This document shows positions 45,301-53,480 of a DNA stretch of 64,000 nucleotides, piece by piece. The first letter of the stretch is position 1, and the number at the start of each line of letters is the position of its first letter. Both the position numbers and the translations under genes were made by a program. The stretch spans positions 1,736,001 to 1,800,000 of the forward strand of contig NZ_BAFN01000001.1 of assembly GCF_000949635.1 (NCBI RefSeq), given 5' to 3'. Below the pieces are notes generated by a model that saw nothing but the letters and a program-made list of their open reading frames with translations, was not told the DNA's origin and searched no databases. This DNA is from Candidatus Brocadia sinica JPN1. GTDB taxonomy: Bacteria; Planctomycetota; Brocadiia; Brocadiales; Brocadiaceae.

Positions 45301-47051
45301 GATTTTTTAAATGGTGTTGAAGTTCCATTGATGAACGACACTGAATTTTCCTCCCATTGAATTTCCTCTTTCGACTTTACAATCCATCGTATCTCAAAAC
45401 TAATATAACTATCCCCGCCCTCTTTATGGTTCACTTGCCGGGACGAACCCGGAACAATTTCTGCATTTTTGAATGCCGGGATTCTGTGATCAAAAAGGGT
45501 TATATTTTGAATAGGTTTCAGGATGTGTTCTTCTATAAAGCGCATACTTGGTTCTTTGCTTTCTCCTTTGATTCCCATCAGGAGCAATTTTTTCGAAGCG
45601 CCAGGTTTTGCAGGGGTAGCAGGTTTTTTCGCCTGAGAAGACCCGGATGGCATTTGTTTTGTCGTGCCATCAGTTTTCATGGTATCTGCATCTATCCATG
45701 AAGACTGGATGCTGGTTATAGATGCATTGTCGGGTATCAGGGATAGTAGTTTATCCAGTACTTCCATCCAGGTGAACCGGGAAGAATCGATGGAGGAAAT
45801 CAGGTCAAGTTCAGATTTTTTTGCCTGTGCAAGTGTCTCAGCATTTTTGTATTTCCTTTCAAATTCCTTGTTGTCTTGCAGCACTTTTTGATAACGGCTG
45901 GAGGAATTACGGAGGTGCGAGATCTGAATGTGGAGTTCTGCATATTGAATGAGCAGTGACAGTGCTAAACAACCGAGAGTGGCTATGGCATAAGGTTTTT
46001 TCTTTGAGATCTCCGCAGATTTGATGAGTTCCTGTGGTAATAAATTTATTTTTATTCTGCCTGATCCGACGCCCTGCAGTGCGAGACCGAAAGCAGCGCC
46101 CAGATGCAATACATTCTCGCTGAAATAAGCAGGACTAATATTACTGGATAGTCCGAAATTGTTTAGGGCCTTAAAGACTTTCACCTCGTAGGTAAAATTG
46201 TCGGTAATACATTTCACGTTGAGTGGGTCTTTAAATTTATTTCCCATGAGGAAAAGGGTCTTAAAATGAACCGTCTCCTTCGTTAATGACTTGTAATATT
46301 CCATCGATCTCTGGATTTCTTTTACGAGATCGGTATCTACCGTGGAAATTGGTATGCTTCTGAGCCAAAAATAGAGGCTGTCAACAATGATGAGGTCTGT
46401 ATTTTCCGTTTCCGAGTTTATGATAATGGCTAACCCATCGATTTGCTGATCAAAAGAAATGAAGTTGGAAATGGCCAGAGGTGATGCCTGTATTGCAGTT
46501 AGCCTGGACCTAAGGGGTGAGATATTGGTCAATAAATGGTCGAGCGTTGCCCGCTTAGACGCAAAGAGCCCAATCTCTACACTCTCTGCACCGGGGACTT
46601 GTTCCGTGAATTGCTGATAGTCCCATACAATGTCTTTGAGATCAAAGGGAATTTGTTGCTTTGCCTCATAACTGACAATATTTCTTAACCGCTTCTTGTC
46701 TACCGGTGGGATTGTGGTAAACCTGGATAATACGAATTGGCCTGGAATAGACAGTATTACATTGTCGGTCTTGGCGATATGATGTTTTGTCAGAAAGGTT
46801 TGAATGGCCTCTTGAATAGCTGGTGATTGTAAGAAATTTCCGTCGGATGGAATCGCAGAATATTCAATGATATCCATATCTTCAACCAATAATCTATCCG
46901 GTGTCTGTTTAATCTTTACCGCCTTTAAAGCACGACCACCAATATCCAGTCCCCATGCAGTTTTTGTCCTATGGCGTGTTAAAGCATCGCTTAATTTCCG
47001 GATGCCAAAATTGCGTATTTCAGTCGGAATGTGCAAATGATGGAATTTCAT
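45297..47051 (-). CDS. pilM: PilM-PilN fusion protein
   Basis: A 584-residue protein combining two pilus-assembly parts. The N-terminal ASKHA ATPase domain (about 35-340) is PilM-like: WGLDIGGRALKAVKIKQ, LSIPGQFVLSRFTTIP, YEAKQQIPFDLKDIVWDYQ. A single membrane helix follows (about 362-382, YAIATLGCLALSLLIQY), then a coiled coil and a PilN-like domain (about 420-584, with FTWMEVLDKLLSLIPDNASI). In most type IV pilus systems these are separate proteins, PilM binding the N-terminus of PilN; here the order PilM-helix-PilN makes them one chain. The gene follows miaA with no gap and overlaps the PilO-like gene by four bases. Confidence 0.85.
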   Translation of the reverse strand: MKFHHLHIPTEIRNFGIRKLSDALTRHRTKTAWGLDIGGRALKAVKIKQTPDRLLVEDMDIIEYSAIPSDGNFLQSPAIQEAIQTFLTKHHIAKTDNVILSIPGQFVLSRFTTIPPVDKKRLRNIVSYEAKQQIPFDLKDIVWDYQQFTEQVPGAESVEIGLFASKRATLDHLLTNISPLRSRLTAIQASPLAISNFISFDQQIDGLAIIINSETENTDLIIVDSLYFWLRSIPISTVDTDLVKEIQRSMEYYKSLTKETVHFKTLFLMGNKFKDPLNVKCITDNFTYEVKVFKALNNFGLSSNISPAYFSENVLHLGAAFGLALQGVGSGRIKINLLPQELIKSAEISKKKPYAIATLGCLALSLLIQYAELHIQISHLRNSSSRYQKVLQDNKEFERKYKNAETLAQAKKSELDLISSIDSSRFTWMEVLDKLLSLIPDNASITSIQSSWIDADTMKTDGTTKQMPSGSSQAKKPATPAKPGASKKLLLMGIKGESKEPSMRFIEEHILKPIQNITLFDHRIPAFKNAEIVPGSSRQVNHKEGGDSYISFEIRWIVKSKEEIQWEENSVSFINGTSTPFKKS

Positions 47052-48005
47052 TTACATCGTTTCTTTCGATAAGGGTTTGTTTTGTGTAAAACATGCAAGG
47101 ACTTCTTCAGAAAGTCTCATGGCATCGCTGGCTGGGTTGGCATGAATCCAGTGGATATTCGGGAAGCTTCTAAACCACGTCATCTGCCTTTTTGCAAACC
47201 GACGTGTTCTTTGTTTAATTTCGCTAGAAACCTCTGAAAGTGTATACTTCCCTTTGAGAAAATCGATAATTTCTTTGTATCCAAGCGCCTGGGAGGCCTG
47301 CTTGCTTAAACCCAAGGGATTGCTTAATAATGATCGTACCTCGTTCACAAGACCACGCTCAAACATGCGGTCAACGCGTGTTTCTATGCGCTTATATAAA
47401 ATATCCCGGTTGTATTCAATCGCAACCAGGATACAGTCATATTTTGGATTTTTATGACCAAATTGGGTCTGAAAAGAAGAGATGCGCTGTCCCGTCGTTC
47501 TAAAGACCTCAAGCGCGCGGATGACCCTTTTCTGGTCATTGAAATGTAATTTGTCGGCCGTTTCGGGATCAATGTCAGCAAGCATCTTGTGCAGGTAGTT
47601 AGGGCCTTTTTCCATAGCAACAGCCTTTAGGGAATTGCGATATTCCCAGTCTGCAGGGGGACCTTCAAACAAACCATCCATAATAGCCTTTAAATAAAGG
47701 GCAGTCCCGCCTACAACGATGAATTGCTTGCCTTGCTGATAAAGACTTTGTGCAATAACTTCAAAATCCTTCACATACTGGCCTACACTATACTCTTCCC
47801 AGGGTTCTACGATATCTATGAAATGATGTGGAGTCTTGTTTCTTGCGGCAAGGGAAGGTTTTTCTGTCCCGATATCCATGCCCCGATATACGAGCATAGA
47901 ATCAGCCGAAACTATTTCTGCATTGATGCTTTCGGCAATCTTTAAAGCGATGTCCGTCTTCCCACTTGCCGTGGGCCCGGTGAGTATCCAGATAGGAAAA
48001 GACAT
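47052..48005 (-). CDS. miaA: tRNA dimethylallyltransferase
   Basis: A 317-residue enzyme adding a dimethylallyl group to A37 of tRNAs reading UNN codons. The P-loop GPTASGKTDIALKIA, then SADSMLVYRGMDIGTEKP and HHFIDIVEP, GGTALYLKAIMDGLF, and the C-terminal TRRFAKRQMTWFR are all diagnostic. Length is normal. Its stop codon abuts the start of pilM, so miaA and the pilus genes are probably one transcript. An IS3 element lies 325 bases upstream. Confidence 0.95.
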   Translation of the reverse strand: MSFPIWILTGPTASGKTDIALKIAESINAEIVSADSMLVYRGMDIGTEKPSLAARNKTPHHFIDIVEPWEEYSVGQYVKDFEVIAQSLYQQGKQFIVVGGTALYLKAIMDGLFEGPPADWEYRNSLKAVAMEKGPNYLHKMLADIDPETADKLHFNDQKRVIRALEVFRTTGQRISSFQTQFGHKNPKYDCILVAIEYNRDILYKRIETRVDRMFERGLVNEVRSLLSNPLGLSKQASQALGYKEIIDFLKGKYTLSEVSSEIKQRTRRFAKRQMTWFRSFPNIHWIHANPASDAMRLSEEVLACFTQNKPLSKETM

Positions 48006-48329
48006 AGGGTATATTTGATATAATCGGTAAAATTACTGCGTTTGCATCATGAATACTGAGGGCGGCTATGCCGCACCCAAACGAAACGTTGCGAGTGATA
48101 AGTTTACCGCGTTAAGATTCAAGGCAATAACTTTTAACTCATAATTCTATCAAAAAACATGCCAAAAAATAAGTTGTTGCAAAATAAACATTTATGTGCT
48201 GAAGGCTCACGAAAGGGCATGGAAATGTTTATTTTTTAGACGTTTGGCCTTGTTTTTCGTGCCAATACTATAAAAATCTATTAGATCTATTGCATAATGA
48301 GTAATTATACAATGCCATTGTACCTATAA
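48006..48329. other. Leader region between miaA and the IS3 element
   Basis: No gene. It contains a perfect 5-bp hairpin (GCGGC-TAT-GCCGC, 48062-48074 region) and an exact 13-bp inverted repeat (AAAATAAACATTT at 48181-48193 and AAATGTTTATTTT at 48223-48235) separated by 29 bases. On the minus strand this is the leader of miaA. I recognise no known riboswitch in it. Confidence 0.5.
48181..48235. repeat. Exact 13-bp inverted repeat
   Basis: AAAATAAACATTT (48181-48193) and its exact reverse complement AAATGTTTATTTT (48223-48235) enclose a 29-base loop. AT-rich arms argue against a normal terminator; the loop (starting ATGTGCTGAAGG) holds no known motif. Confidence 0.7.
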
Positions 48330-48431
48330 TGTACCCCAAAAACTGGACAGTATGTTAAGATAGAAAATCATGCCTGGCTAAAGGCAGGCATGGAAGAGAA
48401 AAAGGTTTGGAAAGGGGGTATAAAATAAGAG

Positions 48432-48716
48432 GTGGAGAGGAAGCAATATAATGGGGAATTTAAGGCGAGAGTAGCGATAGAAGCGATAAAGGGGGAGAAG
48501 ACTGCAAACGAGCTAGCAGGGCAATATGGGGTACACCCAACGCAGATAGCACAGTGGAAGAAGCAGGTAATAGAAGAGATACCGAGGATATTTTCGCTGA
48601 AGAAGGTGCAAGATGCCAGAAAGGAGGATGAATTGCGTGCGTCGTTGTACCAGCAGATAGGGCAATTGAAGGTTGAACTGGATTGGCTGAAAAAAAAAGT
48701 TGGGATCAACGGTTGA
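48432..48716 (+). CDS. IS3 transposase OrfA
   Basis: A 94-residue protein with the helix-turn-helix that binds the IS ends: NGEFKARVAIEAIKGEKTANELAGQYGVHPTQIAQWKKQ, followed by a leucine-zipper-like helix (QQIGQLKVELDWLKKKV). The start is GTG (48432). It ends in a run of nine A at 48690-48698, close to where orfB begins. In IS3 elements ribosomes shift frame here to make the OrfAB transposase. Confidence 0.88.
   Translation: MERKQYNGEFKARVAIEAIKGEKTANELAGQYGVHPTQIAQWKKQVIEEIPRIFSLKKVQDARKEDELRASLYQQIGQLKVELDWLKKKVGING
48690..48698 (+). promoter_or_regulatory. A9 slippery run at the orfA/orfB junction
   Basis: Nine A residues directly after CTG. OrfA reads them as three Lys codons. The orfB frame is open from 48691 (AAA AAA AAG TTG), one base ahead of the orfA frame, so fusion needs a +1 (or -2) shift, not the -1 shift usual for IS3. 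Loss of one A in the transcript would join the frames exactly. Confidence 0.6.
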
Positions 48717-49584
48717 GGAAAGGAAGAGGTTAATAGAGCCAGAAAATGAGGAGATAAGTGTAAGTCGGCAGTGTGAGTTACTGGGGATATCCCGTTCAGT
48801 CTTTTATTATAAGGCGATTGGTGAGAGTGCATATAATCTTCAATTGATGAACCTGATAGATGAGTATTATACGGGGTATCCGTTTTATGGGGTAAGGCGG
48901 TTGACGGCATGGTTAAGAAAGGAAGGGCATGAGGTAAACCCTAAGAGGGTAAAACGGTTAATGAGGAAGATGGGATTATATGCGATCTATCCGAAGCCTT
49001 GGCTAAGTAAAGGAGGTGAAGGACACAAGAAATACCCATATTTACTCAGAGGATTGAGTATAGAGTATCCAGATCACGTGTGGTGTGCGGATATAACGTA
49101 CATACGGCTCAATCAGGGGTATGTATATCTCATGGCAATAATGGACTGGTATAGTCGGTATGTGCTGTCGTGGGAGACATCAATAACCCTGGATGTGGGA
49201 TTTTGTCTGGAAGCATTAGACAGGGCAATAAGGAAGGGATGCCCTGAGATATTTAACACGGACCAGGGATCGCAGTTTACGAGCAATGCGTTTACTGGGA
49301 AATTAGAGGGAGCCGGGGTAAAGATCAGCATGGATGGAAGGGGACGAGTGTTTGATAACATTTTTATAGAGCGTTTGTGGAGGTCGATAAAATACGAGGA
49401 GGTGTATTTAAAAGACTATAAGACGGTAAGAGAGGCAGTGGATGGTTTAAGGAGGTATTTTGATTTTTATAACAACGAGAGATTACATCAGTCGCTTGAA
49501 TACAGAGCGCCAGCAACGCTGTATTGTAGTAACAAAAAGGCACGGAAAGGAGAGATGGTAAATACTCTTGAACTGACCGGGTAA
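48700..49584 (+). CDS. IS3 transposase OrfB, DDE integrase domain
   Basis: A 294-residue catalytic part with an HTH_21 region (SVSRQCELLGISRSVFYYK) and the rve integrase core. The DDE triad is visible: WCADITYIRLNQGYVYL, FNTDQGSQFTS, and IFIERLWRSIKYEEVYL. The C-terminal YFDFYNNERLHQSLEYRAP is typical of IS3. All catalytic residues are intact, so the enzyme may be active if the frames are joined. It has only a TTG as its own start, consistent with synthesis as an OrfAB fusion. Confidence 0.92.
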   Translation: MGSTVEERKRLIEPENEEISVSRQCELLGISRSVFYYKAIGESAYNLQLMNLIDEYYTGYPFYGVRRLTAWLRKEGHEVNPKRVKRLMRKMGLYAIYPKPWLSKGGEGHKKYPYLLRGLSIEYPDHVWCADITYIRLNQGYVYLMAIMDWYSRYVLSWETSITLDVGFCLEALDRAIRKGCPEIFNTDQGSQFTSNAFTGKLEGAGVKISMDGRGRVFDNIFIERLWRSIKYEEVYLKDYKTVREAVDGLRRYFDFYNNERLHQSLEYRAPATLYCSNKKARKGEMVNTLELTG

Positions 49585-49621
49585 AAATGGCAAGAAAGCA
49601 AGAACGGAGAAATGCACAGCG

Positions 49622-49674
49622 GATGAGCAGAAAAACTCCATTCCGCTCCGCTCCATTCCGTTTTCCTGCTCATC
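49622..49674. repeat. Inverted repeat in the IS3 3' tail
   Basis: GATGAGCAG (49622-49630) and CTGCTCATC (49666-49674) are exact complements. The loop contains a doubled CTCCATTCCG/CCATTCCG unit. It lies after orfB and inside the right end of the element; a terminator role is possible. Confidence 0.6.
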
Positions 49675-49806
49675 AAATAATTAAAAGATACTTCGCATAA
49701 ACAATACTAAAATTCTATCTTATTTTTATTAAATAATTGTCTAGACAATGGGGTACACCTTAACCTAAGCAAAGTAAACGTATCCGTGAAAAACCAGCTT
49801 TGTGTC

Positions 49807-52308
49807 TCATTTATCAAAGGTAGTGCAGGTTATTCCGTTATTATCCAGATTAAACGTTATAGCCCCTTCCTGGTGCGTCTGTAAAACTATGATATTATGC
49901 CTTCTCAAGATATCGAGTGTTTTAGGAGAGGTTATGCCGTCACATGAATTGATAAAGGCGTACGTAGGTTGCGCTGTATTTATCAACCTTTCTATATTGT
50001 TTATGAATGAACCATGGTGAGGCATTTGAATGATATCAGTCCTGATTCCTGAAGATTTTGATAAGATCGATTCGATTCCTCGTTCTTCGATGTCTGAGCA
50101 GAGAACTATGGAGTACCCAAGATATTCAATTTTTATAACACAAGAATTGTCATTTATTGTGGTAACGTCAGAAACAAATGGCAGGGGATGCAATATTTTT
50201 ATCACGGCAGGTTCAAACCCCTTTAGGGCTTCGCCATGAGAAAGGGTTGCTGTACGGATGTTTTTTTTGCTGAGAAAAGCAAGTATTCTTTGCCCCTCTT
50301 CGGATGAAAACAGGTGCGGCTGTGAATAGACAGATTTTACCCGGAATCTTTCGATGATAGATGGCAAACCGCTAAAGTGATCTTGATGTTCGTGGGAGAG
50401 GATCACCAGATCAATTTTTTTTATATGCTGACCCCACAAAAAGGGAGCCACAATATTTTTCCCTATATCGTAATTCTGCCACGAACCCACATCATACAGA
50501 AGATTTTTTCCGTTGGGAAATTGAATAACGATAGCGCTTCCATGCCCCACGTCTAAACACGTGATTTTCAAAGAGTGATTTGTGAATTTAAACAGGTCAG
50601 AGAAAATGAAAATATTAGCGCTCAGCAAGCCAAATAGTGCAATTTTCGCAAGATCTATTGATAAAAAGTTACGAGAGAGAAGCAAAACGATGAACAGGTA
50701 ATATAGAAGAATCTCTGTTTGCGAAGGCCCGCTGACATAGAAATACGAATACGGTAAGGACGCAAGATTTGAAACCAGAGATTCTAATAACATATCTGTA
50801 TTTGATGCCAGCCAGGCTGAAGCAGATGCCAGAGGAGGGCATATCGTTCCCAGCGTTAATAACACGATACCACAAACTATGATAATCCAGAATAATGGGA
50901 ATACAATAATATTGGTAATGGGGATGAAGGGTGTGAAAAGATGGAAGTAATGGGCCGTAAGAGGCAAGGTTGCCAGCCAGGCGGCAAGGGAAATGCAGAA
51001 GGATTTCCGCAGATATTTTTTCAGGAAAAATAATCGTCCCCGTTCGGCCTTTACCTGTAACGTTTCTATGAATAAGGCTGTTTTAAATAAGGCGCCTTCT
51101 ATTTTTAACGACCCATAGACAATGCCCATCGTTGCCAGCACTGATAGCTGAAACCCAATATTGAAAAGATCGGATGGGTTTCTGATGAGGATAAAAAACA
51201 TGGCTGCAAAGATACCACTGGTAATGTCCCATTGCCTGCGCACTAAAAAACTGCAGAAGAAAACAACAGCCATCATACCGGCACGAAGCACAGGTGGATT
51301 CAGTCCTGTTAAAATGGTGTATAGGGTAACAATGAGCAGAATAATAAGCGTTGACAAAGTTTGGTTTATTCCTAAGAATCGCAGCGGTAACAGTACGGTA
51401 AAGACTACGATTCCTACGTTAAAACCACTAATAGCGATGAAGTGGATGATGCCCGTTTTCATAAAATTATCAATCGTTTCGTTCGGGAGGTTTGCCCTGT
51501 CGCCCAATAACATGCTGCTGATCAATGGCGCGCTGTTACGAAAGGTATAGGTGTAGATGGTGTTATTTAAAGAATTATTGAGTGCATAGATAAAACTGTA
51601 GAACCAGTTATTGCCGTATGATCCTCTGACCTGTATATTATCCGTATTTACAACCGTCATCAAACCACGAACCGACGGCATTTGACGTTGCAAGTAACTT
51701 TTGTAGTCAAATTCGTATGGATTGCCGGGAGGTTTTGGTAGGAATGCATACCCGAAAAGTGTCACTCTTTGCCCATAAACGAACTTGTTTACAACAGGCA
51801 ACGTATTGTTCGTCTTAAAAATTTCCTCTTTTGACGGATATATATTTACTTTCACAATGCCTGATATATTTTTCCATCCTGATGCCGTTTCTATCTCTTC
51901 TGCGCGGATTATAAAAGATATTTTGTAATGAGATTTCCTTGAAATTTGCCCTGATTTGCCCTGAAGTAATTGTTTATTCACTGTGTTTTCATCCAGGAGA
52001 ACAGGCTGATTTATAATTACCCCCGTGATGCGTTGTAAGGATTTGTGGGTGGTTAGAACACGCTCAATATGGTTAGTGGGAAGAAAATCGGTCCTGGAAT
52101 CGTAATATGCTATTGATATCACAACAAAAAAGACAGACAGGCACGGTAGGAAAAATATGCTGAATTTGTATGAATATACAAATAGAAAGCAGGACACCCA
52201 TAATAGAAAACCAGTCCCAAGGGTAAGATAAATGGGAATCTTTGTGCGTGACCCCACGCAGATACCGAATATAAGCAAAAGGGTGATAAAAACGGCAGGT
52301 CGTTGCAT
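49807..52308 (-). CDS. comEC: ComEC/Rec2 DNA-uptake channel
   Basis: An 833-residue ComEC-family protein. Domain order is typical: N-terminal membrane helices and the OB-like DUF4131 region (about 1-220), the competence domain with many membrane helices (about 240-530; HFIAISGFNVGIVVFTVLL and TGLNPPVLRAGMMA are characteristic), and a C-terminal metallo-beta-lactamase-like domain (about 570-820; ITCLDVGHGSAIVIQFPNG, LSHEHQDHFSGL, MPHHGS). The HxHxDH motif is present as HEHQDH. ComEC carries single-stranded DNA across the inner membrane during transformation. The gene ends 50 bases from the right end of the IS3 element. Confidence 0.92.
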   Translation of the reverse strand: MQRPAVFITLLLIFGICVGSRTKIPIYLTLGTGFLLWVSCFLFVYSYKFSIFFLPCLSVFFVVISIAYYDSRTDFLPTNHIERVLTTHKSLQRITGVIINQPVLLDENTVNKQLLQGKSGQISRKSHYKISFIIRAEEIETASGWKNISGIVKVNIYPSKEEIFKTNNTLPVVNKFVYGQRVTLFGYAFLPKPPGNPYEFDYKSYLQRQMPSVRGLMTVVNTDNIQVRGSYGNNWFYSFIYALNNSLNNTIYTYTFRNSAPLISSMLLGDRANLPNETIDNFMKTGIIHFIAISGFNVGIVVFTVLLPLRFLGINQTLSTLIILLIVTLYTILTGLNPPVLRAGMMAVVFFCSFLVRRQWDITSGIFAAMFFILIRNPSDLFNIGFQLSVLATMGIVYGSLKIEGALFKTALFIETLQVKAERGRLFFLKKYLRKSFCISLAAWLATLPLTAHYFHLFTPFIPITNIIVFPLFWIIIVCGIVLLTLGTICPPLASASAWLASNTDMLLESLVSNLASLPYSYFYVSGPSQTEILLYYLFIVLLLSRNFLSIDLAKIALFGLLSANIFIFSDLFKFTNHSLKITCLDVGHGSAIVIQFPNGKNLLYDVGSWQNYDIGKNIVAPFLWGQHIKKIDLVILSHEHQDHFSGLPSIIERFRVKSVYSQPHLFSSEEGQRILAFLSKKNIRTATLSHGEALKGFEPAVIKILHPLPFVSDVTTINDNSCVIKIEYLGYSIVLCSDIEERGIESILSKSSGIRTDIIQMPHHGSFINNIERLINTAQPTYAFINSCDGITSPKTLDILRRHNIIVLQTHQEGAITFNLDNNGITCTTFDK

Positions 52309-52598
52309 AATTCATCGTTTGTACATATTTGTAATACCCATAGTGTTTTTTGTGCATCAAGCGGCCAAAAATTTCCCATTAGCACTGGAGACAAAATCTT
52401 AGCGAACCTTGTTCCAGTGTGTTGAGTTTTGACTTTACATCCATCAAGTGGATTTTTTCGGCTTAGATTCCTTAAATATTGTAATACATCGTCAGAAATA
52501 TTATAATTTGTTGCATTACGATTACGGAAAAATAAGAGAACCTTATCATAATTTTACTATAGACTCAACTCTTAATCTTTTCAGAAAGGTCGTAAAAT

Positions 52599-53285
52599 AT
52601 GGGGAGTTTGGAAGGGGTGCGTGTTATGATAACCTCTGGGCCAACCAGAGGTTATATAGATGCCGTACGATACATCAGTAATAAATCGACAGGGAAGTTA
52701 GGGACTGTGATTGCGACTGAACTGCTGAAAAGTGGCGCTTCTGTAACGTTTGTTTATGGGATGGGCAGTAGTATTCCAGATGTCGCTTTATTAGATAAAG
52801 GTTGTGCCGGTAGATTGATACTTATTGAAGTTGAAACGATAGACGACTTATTAACCACGGTCCAAGAAAAACTGAAAGGCAATTTATTCGATGCCATTAT
52901 ACATGCTATGGCAGTGCTTGATTATGTCCCGGAAACACAGAGTAGCGACAAGACACCTTCGGATAAAGATAAACTGGTCGTGACCTTTGTAAAGACACCC
53001 AAAATTATAAAATTGATGAGGAATTTGTGGCCACATGCCTTTTTCATCAGTTTTAAATTAGAGGTGGGATTATCACAAGATGCGCTTATTGAAAGGGCGT
53101 ACGCATCCCTGTTAGAAAACAGTGCGGACTTAGTCGTGGCCAACAATCAGGATGAAATTGCAGGAGAGAAGCACCGGGCTTATTTGATCAATTTACATAA
53201 GAAAATTGAATTTAGGTGTGAAACCAAGCAAGATATAGCGGAAAATCTGGCGAATAGAATATCAAAACAACATGATAAATATTGA
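52599..53285 (+). CDS. Stand-alone CoaB-type phosphopantothenate-cysteine ligase
   Basis: A 228-residue protein matching the DFP/CoaB half of CoaBC: ITSGPTRGYIDAVRYISNKSTGKLG (the dinucleotide-binding start) and the K-x-K-K-like region LVVTFVKTPKIIKLMR, then FKLEVG and ADLVVANN. This enzyme couples phosphopantothenate with cysteine in coenzyme A synthesis. The CoaC decarboxylase half is missing and must lie elsewhere. ATG 52599 is chosen. It is divergent from comEC. Neighbouring genes give no further pathway clue. Confidence 0.85.
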   Translation: MGSLEGVRVMITSGPTRGYIDAVRYISNKSTGKLGTVIATELLKSGASVTFVYGMGSSIPDVALLDKGCAGRLILIEVETIDDLLTTVQEKLKGNLFDAIIHAMAVLDYVPETQSSDKTPSDKDKLVVTFVKTPKIIKLMRNLWPHAFFISFKLEVGLSQDALIERAYASLLENSADLVVANNQDEIAGEKHRAYLINLHKKIEFRCETKQDIAENLANRISKQHDKY

Positions 53286-53480
53286 TTTATTACCGGATAA
53301 AAGGTAGACTTGTATTGTTTTTAGAGTCTGTGTTTGCCTGCAAAAACACAGAAAAATAAGTCTTTTGAGGCTGAAGAGATATGTCTTGATTTAAACATAA
53401 CAGAACATTCCTTTCCATATTCAGGAAAAAATCAAATTTTTTCCACCATATTTTAACTTTGTTCTGGTAATAAATACCTC

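Larger units (their letters stand above)
48330..49757 (+). mobile_element. IS3-family insertion sequence
   Basis: A complete-looking IS3 element of about 1428 bases. The ends are TGTACCCC (48330-48337) and GGGGTACA (49750-49757), and the similarity of the two ends continues inward (TGTACCCCAAAAACTGGACA at the left; TGTACCCCATTGTCTAGACA reading in from the right). Two overlapping genes, orfA and orfB, fill most of it. I see no target-site duplication: the flanks are CTATAA on the left and CCTTAA on the right. The element separates comEC from miaA. Confidence 0.85.
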
